From: Caloramator sp. mosi_1
Lineage (GTDB): Bacteria; Bacillota; Clostridia; Clostridiales; Caloramatoraceae
Direction: 5' to 3'
NCBI RefSeq assembly: GCF_028622835.1
Contig: NZ_CP117677.1
Coordinates: 620,001-684,000, forward strand
Length of the DNA stretch: 64,000 nt
In this document: one piece after another, positions 1-8,867 of the stretch
Position numbering within the stretch: the stretch's first letter is position 1
Layout: every line of letters starts with the position of its first letter
Position numbers and translations under genes: made by a program
The notes under the pieces: generated by a model
What the model saw: the letters and a program-made list of their open reading frames with translations, nothing else
What the model was told of the DNA's origin: nothing
The model's database searches: none

Positions 1-354
1 GTATCTTTCTCTCCTTTATAAGGTTATACCATTCCCTCTCCATTGATAAGTCTGTATTTTCTGAACTAAAAACCAAAAGAGCAAGATCTGTTTTATCTAA
101 AACTTCCTTTGTCTTTTAACTCTAAGTTCCCCTACTTCTCCCTCATCATCAATTCCTGCTGTATCTATTATAACTACAGGGCCTATTGGTAATAGCTCCA
201 TTGCCTTATAAACCGGGTCTGTTGTTGTTCCTGCATAATCTGAGACAAGGGCAATCTCCTGACCTGTTATTGCATTTATAAGGCTTGATTTTCCTGCATT
301 ACGTCTTCCAAATATCGCAATGTGCAATCTATTTGCCTTTGGTGTATCTAACAT
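1..354 (-). CDS. hydF: [FeFe]-hydrogenase maturation GTPase HydF, N-terminal part (runs off window)
   Basis: HydF is the GTPase scaffold that carries the H-cluster precursor and delivers it to apo-HydA. The visible N-terminus shows the P-loop [14 protein letters not shown], the switch region [10 protein letters not shown] and the G3 motif DTAGIDD. The rest of the protein (FeS domain) lies beyond base 1. The frame breaks near base 105-115. Adding one A to the AAA run gives the expected continuation [17 protein letters not shown], so this looks like a sequencing under-call. The ATG follows aaggaggaatact, just after the hydG stop, so it is the last visible gene of a regulator-hydE-hydG-hydF operon. 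Confidence 0.93.
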
Positions 355-365
355 AGTATTCCTCC

Positions 366-1780
366 TTAGAATCTTAAGTCTCTCTCTCCCTTTTCAATTC
401 TTTGAAGCATTTTGATTGCTGCTTCCTTTGCCCTTTCGTTAGGGATTGTGTCAAGTTCCCTCTTTATTACTTCTTCACCTAATTTTCTTGCCTCATCATC
501 CCCATAGTCAAGAAGAAACTCCTTAAGGGTAATTAGAGCATTTGGCTGACATACATTGTTTATCTGTCCTGTCTTTGCAAGACGCATAAATCTATCTCCA
601 GTTCTACCTTCTCTATAGCAAGCAGTACAGTAGCTTGGAATATATCCACCCCTCATAAGACTTTTTATGATTTCAAGTGGTGAACGGTGGTCCCCTACCT
701 CAAACTGTGGCTTTTCATCATCGTGGTGTTCTCCCTTATAATATTCCACATATCCTCCAACACCTGTGCAGGAACCTGCACTTATCTGTGAAATACCAAG
801 TGCAATTACTTCATCCCTAAACTTAGGTTCCTCCCTTGTTGATAAAATCATTCCTGTATAGGGTAACGATAATCTTAAAACTGCTACAATCTTCTTAAAA
901 TCTTCATCTGATACTAAATAAGGGAATCTATCTAAGTCAACACCCTCTGCCTTTTTAAGTCTTGGAACTGAAACTGTATGAGGGCCAACTCCAAATTTCT
1001 CTTCAAGGTGCTGTGCGTGAAGTAGCATTGCAACTGTTTCATATTTAAAATCGTAAAGTCCGTATAAAACCCCAAGACCTACATCATCAATGCCGCCCTC
1101 CATAGCTCTATCCATTGCTGTTGTATGGTAGTCATAGTTATGCTTTGGTCCTTTTTGTGCATCTTTTCGTAGGTTTCTCTGTGATATGTTTCTTGGAACA
1201 ATATATATGTTCCTATTTCTGCCTCCTTTAATTTTCTATAGTTTTCAACGCTTGTTGCTGCAATATTTACATTTATTCTTCTTATGCTTCCATTGTCAAA
1301 TTTAATTGAATATATCGTTCTTATACAGTCTAAAATATATTCAATCGGACAGTTTTGAGGATCTTCTCCTGCCTCAAGGGCAAGTCTTTTGTGTCCGAGT
1401 GACTCTAATACCTTAACCTCTTCAATTAGTTCACTCATAGTTAGCTTCTTTCTCTTAAAGGAACAGTTAGAATGCTTATATCCGCAATATTCACACTCAT
1501 TTACACAATAGTTGCTTACATAAAGTGGTGCAAATAAAACTATTCTTCTACCATATATCTTTTCCTTTATTTCCTTTGCCATCTTAAACATTCTATCTAA
1601 AAGTTCTTTATCCTCTATATTTAGTAAAACAGCAACCTCTAATGGTGATAGCCCCTTTGCTTCCCTTGCCTTTTCTAATATGTTAAAAACATATTGTCTA
1701 TCCCTTGCCTTATCTTTTGCTTCATCTAATATTGCATAAATCTCATTGTCATTTATAAAGGTTTGCTTTACAGTTTCCAT
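366..1780 (-). CDS. hydG: HydG, radical-SAM tyrosine lyase for H-cluster assembly (frameshifted)
   Basis: HydG splits tyrosine to p-cresol, CO and cyanide and builds the Fe(CO)2(CN) synthon of the H-cluster. The reconstructed protein is about 471 residues, normal for the family. The radical-SAM cluster motif CX3CX2C appears as [10 protein letters not shown] near residue 90. The C-terminal auxiliary cluster ligands appear as CTACYREG and NNVCQPNA. The frame breaks near base 1110. One added base in the A/G run at [11 protein letters not shown] joins the two halves, and I treat it as a sequence error. It sits 11 bases downstream of the hydE stop, with a GGAGG site overlapping that stop. Confidence 0.93.
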
Positions 1781-1791
1781 TTTAATACCTC

Positions 1792-2819
1792 CTAAATTAT
1801 GAGGGCATCCCCTCTACTATCTGAAACTTCAAGTCCTAAACTTATTAGATAATTTTCTAATGCAATTCTTTCTTCTTTTATGCTTTTTCATTATTTATTT
1901 CCTTTGGATAAATTTCATATAATCTTCTATACTTATGTGGCTCAACCTTCTGCATTATTACATTAGCACCTGCAAAGAACACCTTATCCTTATATCTTGT
2001 ATTCAATACCCCAAGGGCAGTTGTTGCAGGAAGATGCGGCCTTTTAGAAGGATTCTTGTAAGTGCAACCGCCTTTACAGTTAAAAAGGCACTTCCAGCAT
2101 CGTATTTTCCAAGGGGTGTATCCTTATGTGGTATAAATGGGCCTATTCCCGCCATATCAACATCAAGTTCCTTTAGGAGCATTATATCCTTTGCAACAGT
2201 TCTTACAGTCTGACCTGGAAGCCCTATCATAAATCCGCTTCCAACTTGGTAGCCTAATTTTTTAAATCTCTAAGGCAGCCTACTCTATTTCTAAAATTTG
2301 AATGAGGGTGAAGGCTGTTGTACAATTTTTCATCTGCTGTTTCGTGCTTCATTAAAAATCTGTCTGCACCTTTTTTCTTTAAATACTCATATTCTTCAAA
2401 GTTTCTCTCACCGATGCTTAAAGTAATTGCAACATCTGCATACTCCTTTATTTTCTCGACTATTTCACCTAAAATTTCCTTTGTATAGTATAAATCCTCT
2501 CCAGACTGCAGAACTAAACTTTTGTACCCTGCATCTACAGCCTCTTTAGCACATTCTACTATTTCATCCTTTTCCATTCGGTATCTTGGCAATTTTTGTT
2601 ACTGCATCTTAATCCACAGTAGTAGCAGTCTGCTCTGCAGTAGCTTGAAAATTCGATAATTCCCCTTATGTGAATTTCATTGCCAAAGTACTTTTTCTTT
2701 ACTTCATCAGCTACTTTAAATAAAAATTCTGCATCTTCTTCATTTAAAGAAAGTATCCCTTCCATTTCCTCTAATGTTGGCTCATATCCTTCAACTATTT
2801 TGTATATTAAATCCTTCAT
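1792..2819 (-). CDS. hydE: HydE, radical-SAM maturase (several frameshifts)
   Basis: HydE is the second radical-SAM enzyme of H-cluster maturation and is thought to act on the HydG product on the way to the dithiomethylamine bridge. The cluster motif is SYCRADCYYCGL (CX3CX2C) near residue 60. Other recognisable pieces are LVLQSGEDLYYT and FMIGLPGQTV, and the C-terminus ends EVSDSRGDALII. The total length of about 343 residues fits the family. The frame breaks near bases 2240, 2575 and 1880-2000, all in or next to short homopolymers. The stop overlaps the hydG ribosome site, so the genes are translationally close. Confidence 0.9.
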
Positions 2820-2827
2820 ATTATCAC

Positions 2828-3073
2828 CTATTTCTTAGTTAATGCTGATTTTACACTTACACCCTTTATTTTTCCAAGCTTACCTGTCATTGCACTAATC
2901 TCATCTGTCGTTCCATCTACGATTAGTGAAATGACAGATACGCCTCTATCTCTATAGGGTATTCCCATTCTACCAATTATTACACTGCTAAATTCGTGAA
3001 GAATTGAATTAACGTCCTCTGCTCTTTGTAAATCTTCAACAACTATACCAACAATTCCAAGCCTCTTTTCCAT
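2828..3073 (-). CDS. TM1266-family iron-only hydrogenase system regulator
   Basis: Small (81 aa) ACT/NikR-C-like protein of the family annotated as putative iron-only hydrogenase system regulator, usually found beside hydE/hydF. The fold pattern is visible: GIVGIVVEDLQRAEDVN, then GRMGIPYRDRGVSVISLIVDG, then a final helix and strand. The start is placed at MEKRLG because AAGGAGG lies just upstream. A longer reading to 3112 would run through the ribosome site and into the terminator stem. It is the first gene after the structured leader, so it is probably co-regulated with hydEGF. No DNA-binding domain is visible; ligand and target are unknown. Confidence 0.82.
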   Translation of the reverse strand: MEKRLGIVGIVVEDLQRAEDVNSILHEFSSVIIGRMGIPYRDRGVSVISLIVDGTTDEISAMTGKLGKIKGVSVKSALTKK

Positions 3074-3090
3074 ATTAAACCTCCTTAGTA

Positions 3091-3247
3091 AAACTAAAAT
3101 GCCCTCCAGCAAAAGCTGGAAGGCATATATAGGCCTAATAATATAAGTCTTTCTACATTCCTTCCCCTCTTGCTCAGAATAGTCTTTGCAATCAGGATAC
3201 TCTATTTTATCCCCTCAAGCAGTAAAACCACTTCAGCGGATATCTCT
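3091..3247 (-). promoter_or_regulatory. Structured 5' leader with terminator upstream of the hydEGF operon (candidate riboswitch)
   Basis: Between hydA and the TM1266 gene the minus strand carries a compact leader ending in an 11-bp hairpin (TGCCTTCCAGC/GCTGGAGGGCA, 3100-3125) followed by TTTTAGTTTT, a good intrinsic terminator. A GGAAGG segment upstream (3160-3165) is complementary to the CCTTCC of the terminator's 5' arm (3118-3123), so a competing antiterminator can form. A TATCC/GGATA helix closes the 5' part. I do not recognise the class. It is not a T-box and not SAM-I. Confidence 0.6.
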
Positions 3248-3253
3248 AATACT

Positions 3254-3282
3254 ATTTTATCACACTAATGTAATTTACACAA
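3254..3282 (-). promoter_or_regulatory. Promoter of the hydEGF operon
   Basis: On the minus strand TTGTGT (3277-3282) and TAAAAT (3254-3259) are separated by 17 bases. It lies immediately after the hydA stop, so the maturases have their own promoter in addition to any read-through from hydA. Confidence 0.6.
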
Positions 3283-3290
3283 TATAACAA

Positions 3291-5027
3291 TTAGAATCTA
3301 TCTCTCTTTACATAGTGAGTATGAAGAAGTTCGTGTGCCTTATGGCTGTTTGGCTTTCCTAAGAATTCTTCATATAGTCTTATTATATATGGATTCTTAT
3401 GGGACTTTCTTATTGGCATATCCTTATCTTCATCGTAGATTGCCTTTGCTCTTTCTGCCTTAACATCTATGCAAGCTTGAGTTCTTGAGTCTACTATTGG
3501 TTGTCCACCACCTGTTACACATCCGCCAGGACAAGCCATAACTTCTATAAAGTCGTAGTGCTTTTCTCCACTCTTTACAAGTTCCATAAGCTCTCTTGCA
3601 TTTGAAAGTCCGTGGGCAACTGCTGCTCTTACTGTCTTTCCATTTGGTAGAGTAAGTTCTGCTTCCTTTATTCCAGCTGTTCCTCTTACTTGAACGTAGT
3701 CTATGTCTTTTAAATCTTCTCCTGATAGAATATCATAAACTGTTCTTAAAGCAGCCTCCATAACTCCACCTGTTGCACCAAATATTACTGCAGCACCTGT
3801 TGATTCTCCAAGTGGATTATCAAATTCTTCATCTGGTAGCTTTACAAAGTCTATTCCTGCTTCCTTTATCATTTGAGCAAGTTCTCTTGTAGTTAGTACA
3901 TAGTCTACATCTTGTAGATTATCGTTTGATAGTTCTTCTCTTTGTCCTTCAAACTTCTTAGCAACACAAGGCATTATTGAAACAACAACAACATTCTTCT
4001 TGTCAACACCAAGCTTTTCAGCAAGGTAGTGCTTAATTATAGCACCCTCCATCTCGTGTGGTGACTTACAAGTTGATAGATTGTCTATAAGTTCAGGATA
4101 GAAATGTTCTACAAACTTAACCCATCCTGGACAGCAGCTTGTCATAAGTGGAAGTCTTTCTCCCTTTTCAAGTCTTGAAAGAAGTTCTGTTCCCTCTTCC
4201 ATTATTGTAAGGTCTGCTGCAAAATCTGTGTCGAATACCTTATCAAATCCTAATCTTCTTAATGCCGCTGCCATCTTTCCAGTTACTCTTGTTCCTATTG
4301 GCATTCCAAATTCTTCACCAAGTGCTACTCTTACAGCTGGTGCAGTTTGAACAACAACAAACTTTTCTGGGTCAGCAAGTGCCTTCCATACGTCCTTTAT
4401 GTTTTCCTTTTCAGTCAAAGCACCAACTGGACAAGCCATTATACATTGTCCGCAGTTTACACATACTGTTTCAGCTATATCTCTATCTAATGCAGTTGAT
4501 ACTCTTGTATTAAATCCTCTTCTTGAAAAATCAATTGCACCTACAGTTTGTACGTTCTTACAAGTATTTATACATCTTCCACAAAGAACGCACTTTTCTT
4601 GGTCTCTAACAAGAGAAGGTGAAGAACTATCTATTTCGTAGTTTATTCTTTCTCCTTCAAATCTTATATCTCTTACATTAAGTTCCTTTGAAAGAGTTTG
4701 AAGTTCGCAGTTTTCACTTCTATTACAGGATGTACATTCTCTCTTGTGGTTTGAAAGTAGAAGCTCAACAACAGTTCTTCTTGCTTCTCTTACCTTAGGA
4801 GTGTTTGTTTTAACTTCCATTCCGTTTTCACAAGGTAAAGTACAAGATGCTATAAGTCTTGGTCCAACTTCAACTACGCATACTCTACAGCTTGATGTAT
4901 GGCTAACACCCTTTAAGTAGCAAAGGCTTGGTATATTTATGCCTATTTGTCTTGCCGCTTCAATTACTGTCGTTCCTTTTGGTACTTCTACTTCGATTCC
5001 ATCTATAGTTAACTTTACCATTTCCAT
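3291..5027 (-). CDS. hydA: [FeFe]-hydrogenase catalytic subunit HydA (HndD type)
   Basis: Catalytic subunit of a NADH-linked, probably electron-bifurcating cytoplasmic hydrogenase (578 aa). Domain order: an N-terminal 2Fe-2S ferredoxin fold (CYLKG..SCRVCVVEVG), a His-Cys3 cluster segment (HKRECTSCNRSENCEL), two 4Fe-4S motifs (CVLCGRCINTC and CVNCGQCIMACP), then the H-cluster domain. The H-cluster domain has all three signatures: TSCCPGW near residue 297, MPCVAKKFE near 351 and MACPGGCVTGGGQP near 496. The frame is intact. It is the last gene of the hndA-HATPase-hndB-hndC-hydA unit, 15 bases after hndC. Confidence 0.97.
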   Translation of the reverse strand: MEMVKLTIDGIEVEVPKGTTVIEAARQIGINIPSLCYLKGVSHTSSCRVCVVEVGPRLIASCTLPCENGMEVKTNTPKVREARRTVVELLLSNHKRECTSCNRSENCELQTLSKELNVRDIRFEGERINYEIDSSSPSLVRDQEKCVLCGRCINTCKNVQTVGAIDFSRRGFNTRVSTALDRDIAETVCVNCGQCIMACPVGALTEKENIKDVWKALADPEKFVVVQTAPAVRVALGEEFGMPIGTRVTGKMAAALRRLGFDKVFDTDFAADLTIMEEGTELLSRLEKGERLPLMTSCCPGWVKFVEHFYPELIDNLSTCKSPHEMEGAIIKHYLAEKLGVDKKNVVVVSIMPCVAKKFEGQREELSNDNLQDVDYVLTTRELAQMIKEAGIDFVKLPDEEFDNPLGESTGAAVIFGATGGVMEAALRTVYDILSGEDLKDIDYVQVRGTAGIKEAELTLPNGKTVRAAVAHGLSNARELMELVKSGEKHYDFIEVMACPGGCVTGGGQPIVDSRTQACIDVKAERAKAIYDEDKDMPIRKSHKNPYIIRLYEEFLGKPNSHKAHELLHTHYVKRDRF

Positions 5028-5042
5028 TGTTCCTTGTACCTC

Positions 5043-6836
5043 CTATTTCTTAACTATTGCCTTAAATGGACACTTATCTATACAAGCACCACACTTAATA
5101 CACTTGTCTTGGTCAATCTTGAACGGACTCTTAACTTGTCCTGAAATTGCATTTACTGGACATTGTCTTGCACATAGGCTACATCCCTTACACTTCTCTT
5201 CAATAATTGTGTATTGTAGTAGTGCTTGACATACTCCAGCTGGGCACTTCTTGTCCACAACGTGTGCGACATATTCATCTCTAAAGTGCTTAAGTGTTGA
5301 TAAAACTGGATTTGGTGCTGTTTGTCCAAGACCACATAGCGAAGCAGCCTTTATTTGCTTTCCTAATTCTTCAAGCTTATCAAGGTCTTCTAAAGTACCC
5401 TTTCCTTCAACAATTCTATCTAATATTTCAAGCATTCTCTTAGTACCAATTCTACAAGGAGTACACTTTCCACAGGATTCATCTCTTGTAAAGTCAAGAT
5501 AAAATCTTGCAACGTCTACCATACAAGTGTCTTCATCCATTACAATCATACCACCTGAACCCATCATTGAGCCAAGTGCTGTTAGTGTATCATATTCAAT
5601 AGGAGTATCTAAGTGTTCTGCTGTTAGACATCCACCTGATGGACCTCCTGTTTGGACAGCCTTAAACTTCTTTCCGTTTGGAATTCCTCCACCTATTTCA
5701 TAGATAACTTCTCTTAGAGTTATACCCATTGGAACTTCAACAAGTCCTGTGTTAGTTATCTTACCACCAAGTGCGAAAACCTTTGTTCCCTTGCTCTTTT
5801 CTGTTCCCTTTGAAGCAAACCATTCTCCACCTCTTACAATGATTGGAGGTATATTTGCATAAGTTTCAACGTTGTTAATTAGGGTTGGTTTTTCCCAAAG
5901 TCCTGATTGTGCTGGGAATGGTGGCTTTGGATTTGGCATACCACGTCTACCTTCTATTGAGTTCATAAGTGCAGTTTCTTCACCACATACAAAGGCACCA
6001 GCACCAAGTCTTATTTCTATGTCAAAGCTGAAATCTGTTCCAAATATATTCTTTCCAAGTAGTCCATATTCTCTTGCTTGCTTTATAGCTACCTTTAATC
6101 TTTGAACAGCTATTGGATACTCTGCTCTAACATAAATATATCCTTGATTTGCACCTATTGCATATCCTGCAATTGCCATAGCCTCAAGTACTGAATGTGG
6201 GTCTCCTTCAAGTATTGATCTATCCATAAATGCACCTGGGTCACCTTCGTCTGCATTACATACAACATATTTTTGGTCTGCCTTTGACTTTGCAGTAAAT
6301 TCCCACTTTAATCCTGTTGGGAAACCGCCGCCTCCTCTACCTCTTAGACCTGACTTTTTAACTTCTTCAATTACTTGTTCTGGGGTCATTGTAGTTAAAA
6401 CCTTAGCAAGTGCCTTATATCCATCAAAGGCGATATATTCATCTATGTTTTCAGGGTCTATTACACCGCAGTTTCTAAGTGCAATTCTCTCTTGCTTTTT
6501 ATAAAATCCTGTTTCATTTAGTGACTTTATTCTTCCTTCATCTATTGTTTCAGTATATAAAAGTCTCTTAACTGGTCTACCTTTTACAAGGTGTTCTGCT
6601 ACTATCTCTTCAACATCTTCAACCTTTACTCTTGAATAGAAAGCTCCTTCAGGATATACAATAACTACAGGACCTAACTCACAAAGACCGAAGCATCCTG
6701 TTCTTACTATCTCTATTCTATTTTCTATATTATGCTTTTTTACTTCTTCCTTAAACTTTTCTAAAATCTTCATTGAATCTGATGATGTACAGCCTGTACC
6801 ACCACAAACTAAAACCTGTGAACGATAGAAAGCCAT
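5043..6836 (-). CDS. hndC: NADH-binding NuoF-like subunit of the bifurcating hydrogenase (HndC/HydB)
   Basis: Flavin and NAD(H)-binding subunit (597 aa) that exchanges electrons between NADH and the FeS chain leading to HydA. An N-terminal thioredoxin-like 2Fe-2S domain has CGGTGCTSSDS and TGCFGLCELGP. The NADH/FMN core follows with GLRGRGGGGFPTGLKWEF and the cluster motif CGKCTPCRIGTKRM. Two C-terminal 4Fe-4S motifs are CKGCSLCARQCP and CIKCGACIDKCP. The ATG at MAFYRS is chosen because GGAGGG sits six bases upstream; the earlier ATG overlaps that site. The frame is intact. Confidence 0.96.
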   Translation of the reverse strand: MAFYRSQVLVCGGTGCTSSDSMKILEKFKEEVKKHNIENRIEIVRTGCFGLCELGPVVIVYPEGAFYSRVKVEDVEEIVAEHLVKGRPVKRLLYTETIDEGRIKSLNETGFYKKQERIALRNCGVIDPENIDEYIAFDGYKALAKVLTTMTPEQVIEEVKKSGLRGRGGGGFPTGLKWEFTAKSKADQKYVVCNADEGDPGAFMDRSILEGDPHSVLEAMAIAGYAIGANQGYIYVRAEYPIAVQRLKVAIKQAREYGLLGKNIFGTDFSFDIEIRLGAGAFVCGEETALMNSIEGRRGMPNPKPPFPAQSGLWEKPTLINNVETYANIPPIIVRGGEWFASKGTEKSKGTKVFALGGKITNTGLVEVPMGITLREVIYEIGGGIPNGKKFKAVQTGGPSGGCLTAEHLDTPIEYDTLTALGSMMGSGGMIVMDEDTCMVDVARFYLDFTRDESCGKCTPCRIGTKRMLEILDRIVEGKGTLEDLDKLEELGKQIKAASLCGLGQTAPNPVLSTLKHFRDEYVAHVVDKKCPAGVCQALLQYTIIEEKCKGCSLCARQCPVNAISGQVKSPFKIDQDKCIKCGACIDKCPFKAIVKK

Positions 6837-6850
6837 TCTTTTCCCTCCAA

Positions 6851-7252
6851 TCACTCTTTTTCTACCTTATAATCGTTTAAAATCTTTCCTTGGATAACGT
6901 GCATTGTGTATTCTTCTACAACATTTCCATCCTTAATGTGTTCTCTTACTATTCTTCTTGCCTTTTCAGCATCCATCTTTACATAAGTTACCTTTTCTTC
7001 ACCTGGCTTTATTACCTCAACAATTGGCTCCATCTTGCAAAGACCTATACATCCAGTCTGAGCAACTACAACATCAGTAAGTCCTAATTTTTCAACCTCT
7101 TCCATAATTGCAAGTAAAACAGGTCTTGCACCTGCTGCAATACCGCAAGTTGCCATACCAACAACTATTCTTGTTGTTGTTCTATCCTTTCTTTGGTTAA
7201 CCTTATCAAGGGTCCTTTTTCTGATTTCTTCTAATTCTTGTATTGTTTTCAT
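6851..7252 (-). CDS. hndB: Thioredoxin-like 2Fe-2S ferredoxin subunit (HndB type)
   Basis: A 133-residue protein with the four cysteines of a thioredoxin-fold 2Fe-2S ferredoxin: CGIAAGA after MAT, and TGCIGLCKMEP. In NADP(H)/NAD(H)-linked hydrogenases this small subunit is encoded between the NuoE-like and NuoF-like subunits and relays electrons. Its start overlaps the end of the preceding HATPase gene, pointing to coupled translation. Confidence 0.92.
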   Translation of the reverse strand: MKTIQELEEIRKRTLDKVNQRKDRTTTRIVVGMATCGIAAGARPVLLAIMEEVEKLGLTDVVVAQTGCIGLCKMEPIVEVIKPGEEKVTYVKMDAEKARRIVREHIKDGNVVEEYTMHVIQGKILNDYKVEKE

Positions 7253-7800
7253 TAGAAGGCACCTCCACTAATTTCTTTTAAATTTTCTTTTATATATTCT
7301 TTTATCCACAAAAGTACCTCAGGACTGCTTATATCTTCACTTCCAAGTATCCTTTTAATCTCTCTTGAATCAAGTACAAACTTTTTATCATTTACTGTGT
7401 GTTGGTAAAGTAAATCTATTTTTGGATTTAACAAAACCGATACTACAGTATCCTCAATCCTTCCAAGTGGTGGCCTGTCTATATTATTATGTTCCATCGT
7501 CGCCACAACTTCTGTTCCTACATTAACCATAGAATATACCTTTAAACTTCCATTACATCTTAAACAGGTGCTTTCAAATAAAGATAGACCCAAGCCAACT
7601 CTTCTTGTTGTTCTTGATGTAACAAAAGGGTCCGTTATATTCTTTAACATTTCTTCCTCTATACCCTTACCATTATCCTTTATTTTTATAGTAAGGATAT
7701 TTTTAGAAGTGTCTTCTTCAATATAAAGTTCAATGAGCGTTGCATTTGCACTAATTGAATTTTCAATTATATCCATTATATGAAGCGAAAGCTCCCTCAT
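7252..7800 (-). CDS. HATPase-domain protein (histidine-kinase-like ATPase) in the hydrogenase operon
   Basis: A 182-residue GHKL ATPase without a phospho-acceptor domain. Visible boxes are the N-box around DIIENSISANAT, the G1 box IKDNGKGIEE and the G2 box RRVGLGLSLF. The C-terminal part has no motif I recognise. Proteins like this recur between hndA and hndB in clostridial hydrogenase operons, but their role is unproven. An anti-sigma-like or kinase role would be guesswork. It overlaps hndB by one base. Confidence 0.85.
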   Translation of the reverse strand: MRELSLHIMDIIENSISANATLIELYIEEDTSKNILTIKIKDNGKGIEEEMLKNITDPFVTSRTTRRVGLGLSLFESTCLRCNGSLKVYSMVNVGTEVVATMEHNNIDRPPLGRIEDTVVSVLLNPKIDLLYQHTVNDKKFVLDSREIKRILGSEDISSPEVLLWIKEYIKENLKEISGGAF

Positions 7801-7809
7801 AATATCTCC

Positions 7810-8313
7810 TTATTTTTCTTGATATTCTTTTAAAATGTTTGGAATATCATCTGGAGTAATTCTTCCATAAACCTTTTCACCTATAACCATTACAGGTGCA
7901 AGTCCACAAGCTCCAAGACATCTTGTAGCTTCGAGTGTAAACTTTCCGTCCTCTGTTGTTTTCCCAACTTCTACATTAAGCTCCTTGCTTATTCTATCAA
8001 TTAGACCTTGAGCTCCCTTTACATAGCAAGCTGTTCCAAGACAAACTCTTATTATGTGTTCTCCCTTTGGTTCAAGTGAGAAATATGAATAGAAGGAAGC
8101 AACACCAAAGATTTCTGCCATTGGAATATCAAGTTCCTTTGAAACTATCTTTAAAATGTCCTCTGGTAGATAGCCATATGTATCCTGTATTTCGTGTAAT
8201 ACTGGTATAAGGCCACCCTTTACTGTCTTATGTTCTTCAATTACCTTCATTACTTTTTCCAGTCTTTCATCAACGTGATTTCCGCCACAGCAGCAGCAAT
8301 TTTGTTGATTCAT
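7810..8313 (-). CDS. hndA: NuoE-like 2Fe-2S subunit (HndA)
   Basis: NuoE family subunit (about 167 aa) holding one thioredoxin-like 2Fe-2S cluster. The ligands appear as CLGTACYVKG and CLGACGLAPV, 36-40 residues apart as usual. The helical N-terminus has the family signature DTYGYLPEDIL and FGVASFYSYF. An unusual CCCCGG run lies near the N-terminus. The ATG at MNQQN is preferred over an upstream GTG, because AAGGGG is then at a workable distance. First gene of the hydrogenase operon. Confidence 0.93.
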   Translation of the reverse strand: MNQQNCCCCGGNHVDERLEKVMKVIEEHKTVKGGLIPVLHEIQDTYGYLPEDILKIVSKELDIPMAEIFGVASFYSYFSLEPKGEHIIRVCLGTACYVKGAQGLIDRISKELNVEVGKTTEDGKFTLEATRCLGACGLAPVMVIGEKVYGRITPDDIPNILKEYQEK

Positions 8314-8322
8314 CAGATTCAC

Positions 8323-8560
8323 ACCCCTTGCTTGTTATTTTTATGGCATATTTGATTATATATTATTGGCTAATGAACAAAGTCATTAACCATAATAAAC
8401 TTTTAATTTGTAATTTTCAAACAATTTAATTATAAACTAAAAAAATATCTAATTCAATGTTATTAAATGTCAACAAAAATTAGTTTGTTACAAATTTAAC
8501 AAATTTGACACAATTTTTAAACAATTTGACTAAAGTAATATATCATATATACATCATCAT
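8323..8560 (-). promoter_or_regulatory. Hydrogenase operon control region with Rex-like operator and second palindrome
   Basis: An AT-rich 545-base gap with no gene. At 8485-8502 TTGTTACAAATTTAACAA differs by one base from the Rex consensus TTGTTAANNNNTTAACAA. A TTGACA (minus strand) lies just downstream of it, with a weak -10. Nearer the gene, at 8367-8392, TGGCTAATGA and TCATTAACCA form a nearly perfect inverted repeat with a 6-base spacer. It lies just upstream of a TATAAT (8355-8360). Rex senses the NADH/NAD+ ratio, which fits a NADH-linked hydrogenase. The protein binding the second palindrome is unknown. Confidence 0.65.
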
Positions 8561-8806
8561 TTCAATGTTTGTTACAATAATTTTAAAATAGCAGAAGCTG
8601 TTATATATCAGCTAAAACCTAAATATGTTTTAAAAACTTTCTTTTAGTATATGTAAAAGCTATAAATAAAAGAATTTTTATATTCTGTTGTAATACAAAT
8701 TAGCTATAGTATCTAATAATTATAAAAATTATTTCGACTATAAAAATACCAACTAAAAAATTTCTAAAGGCTGTTTAATATGTTTTATCAATTTTTAACA
8801 AGATAA

Positions 8807-8852
8807 AAAGTCCTACTATCTCGAATGAAACCATCGTGAGAGTAGGACTTTT
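8807..8852 (-). terminator. Terminator after the HD-GYP gene
   Basis: AAAAGTCCTACT and AGTAGGACTTTT form a 12-bp stem whose ends supply T runs on both strands. Confidence 0.8.
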
Positions 8853-8867
8853 CATTTAATCATTCCT

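Noticed and set aside
3091-3125. hydA terminator
   Set aside because: It lies 170 bases past hydA and after a new promoter; the pairing with the upstream leader makes it part of the hydEGF leader instead.
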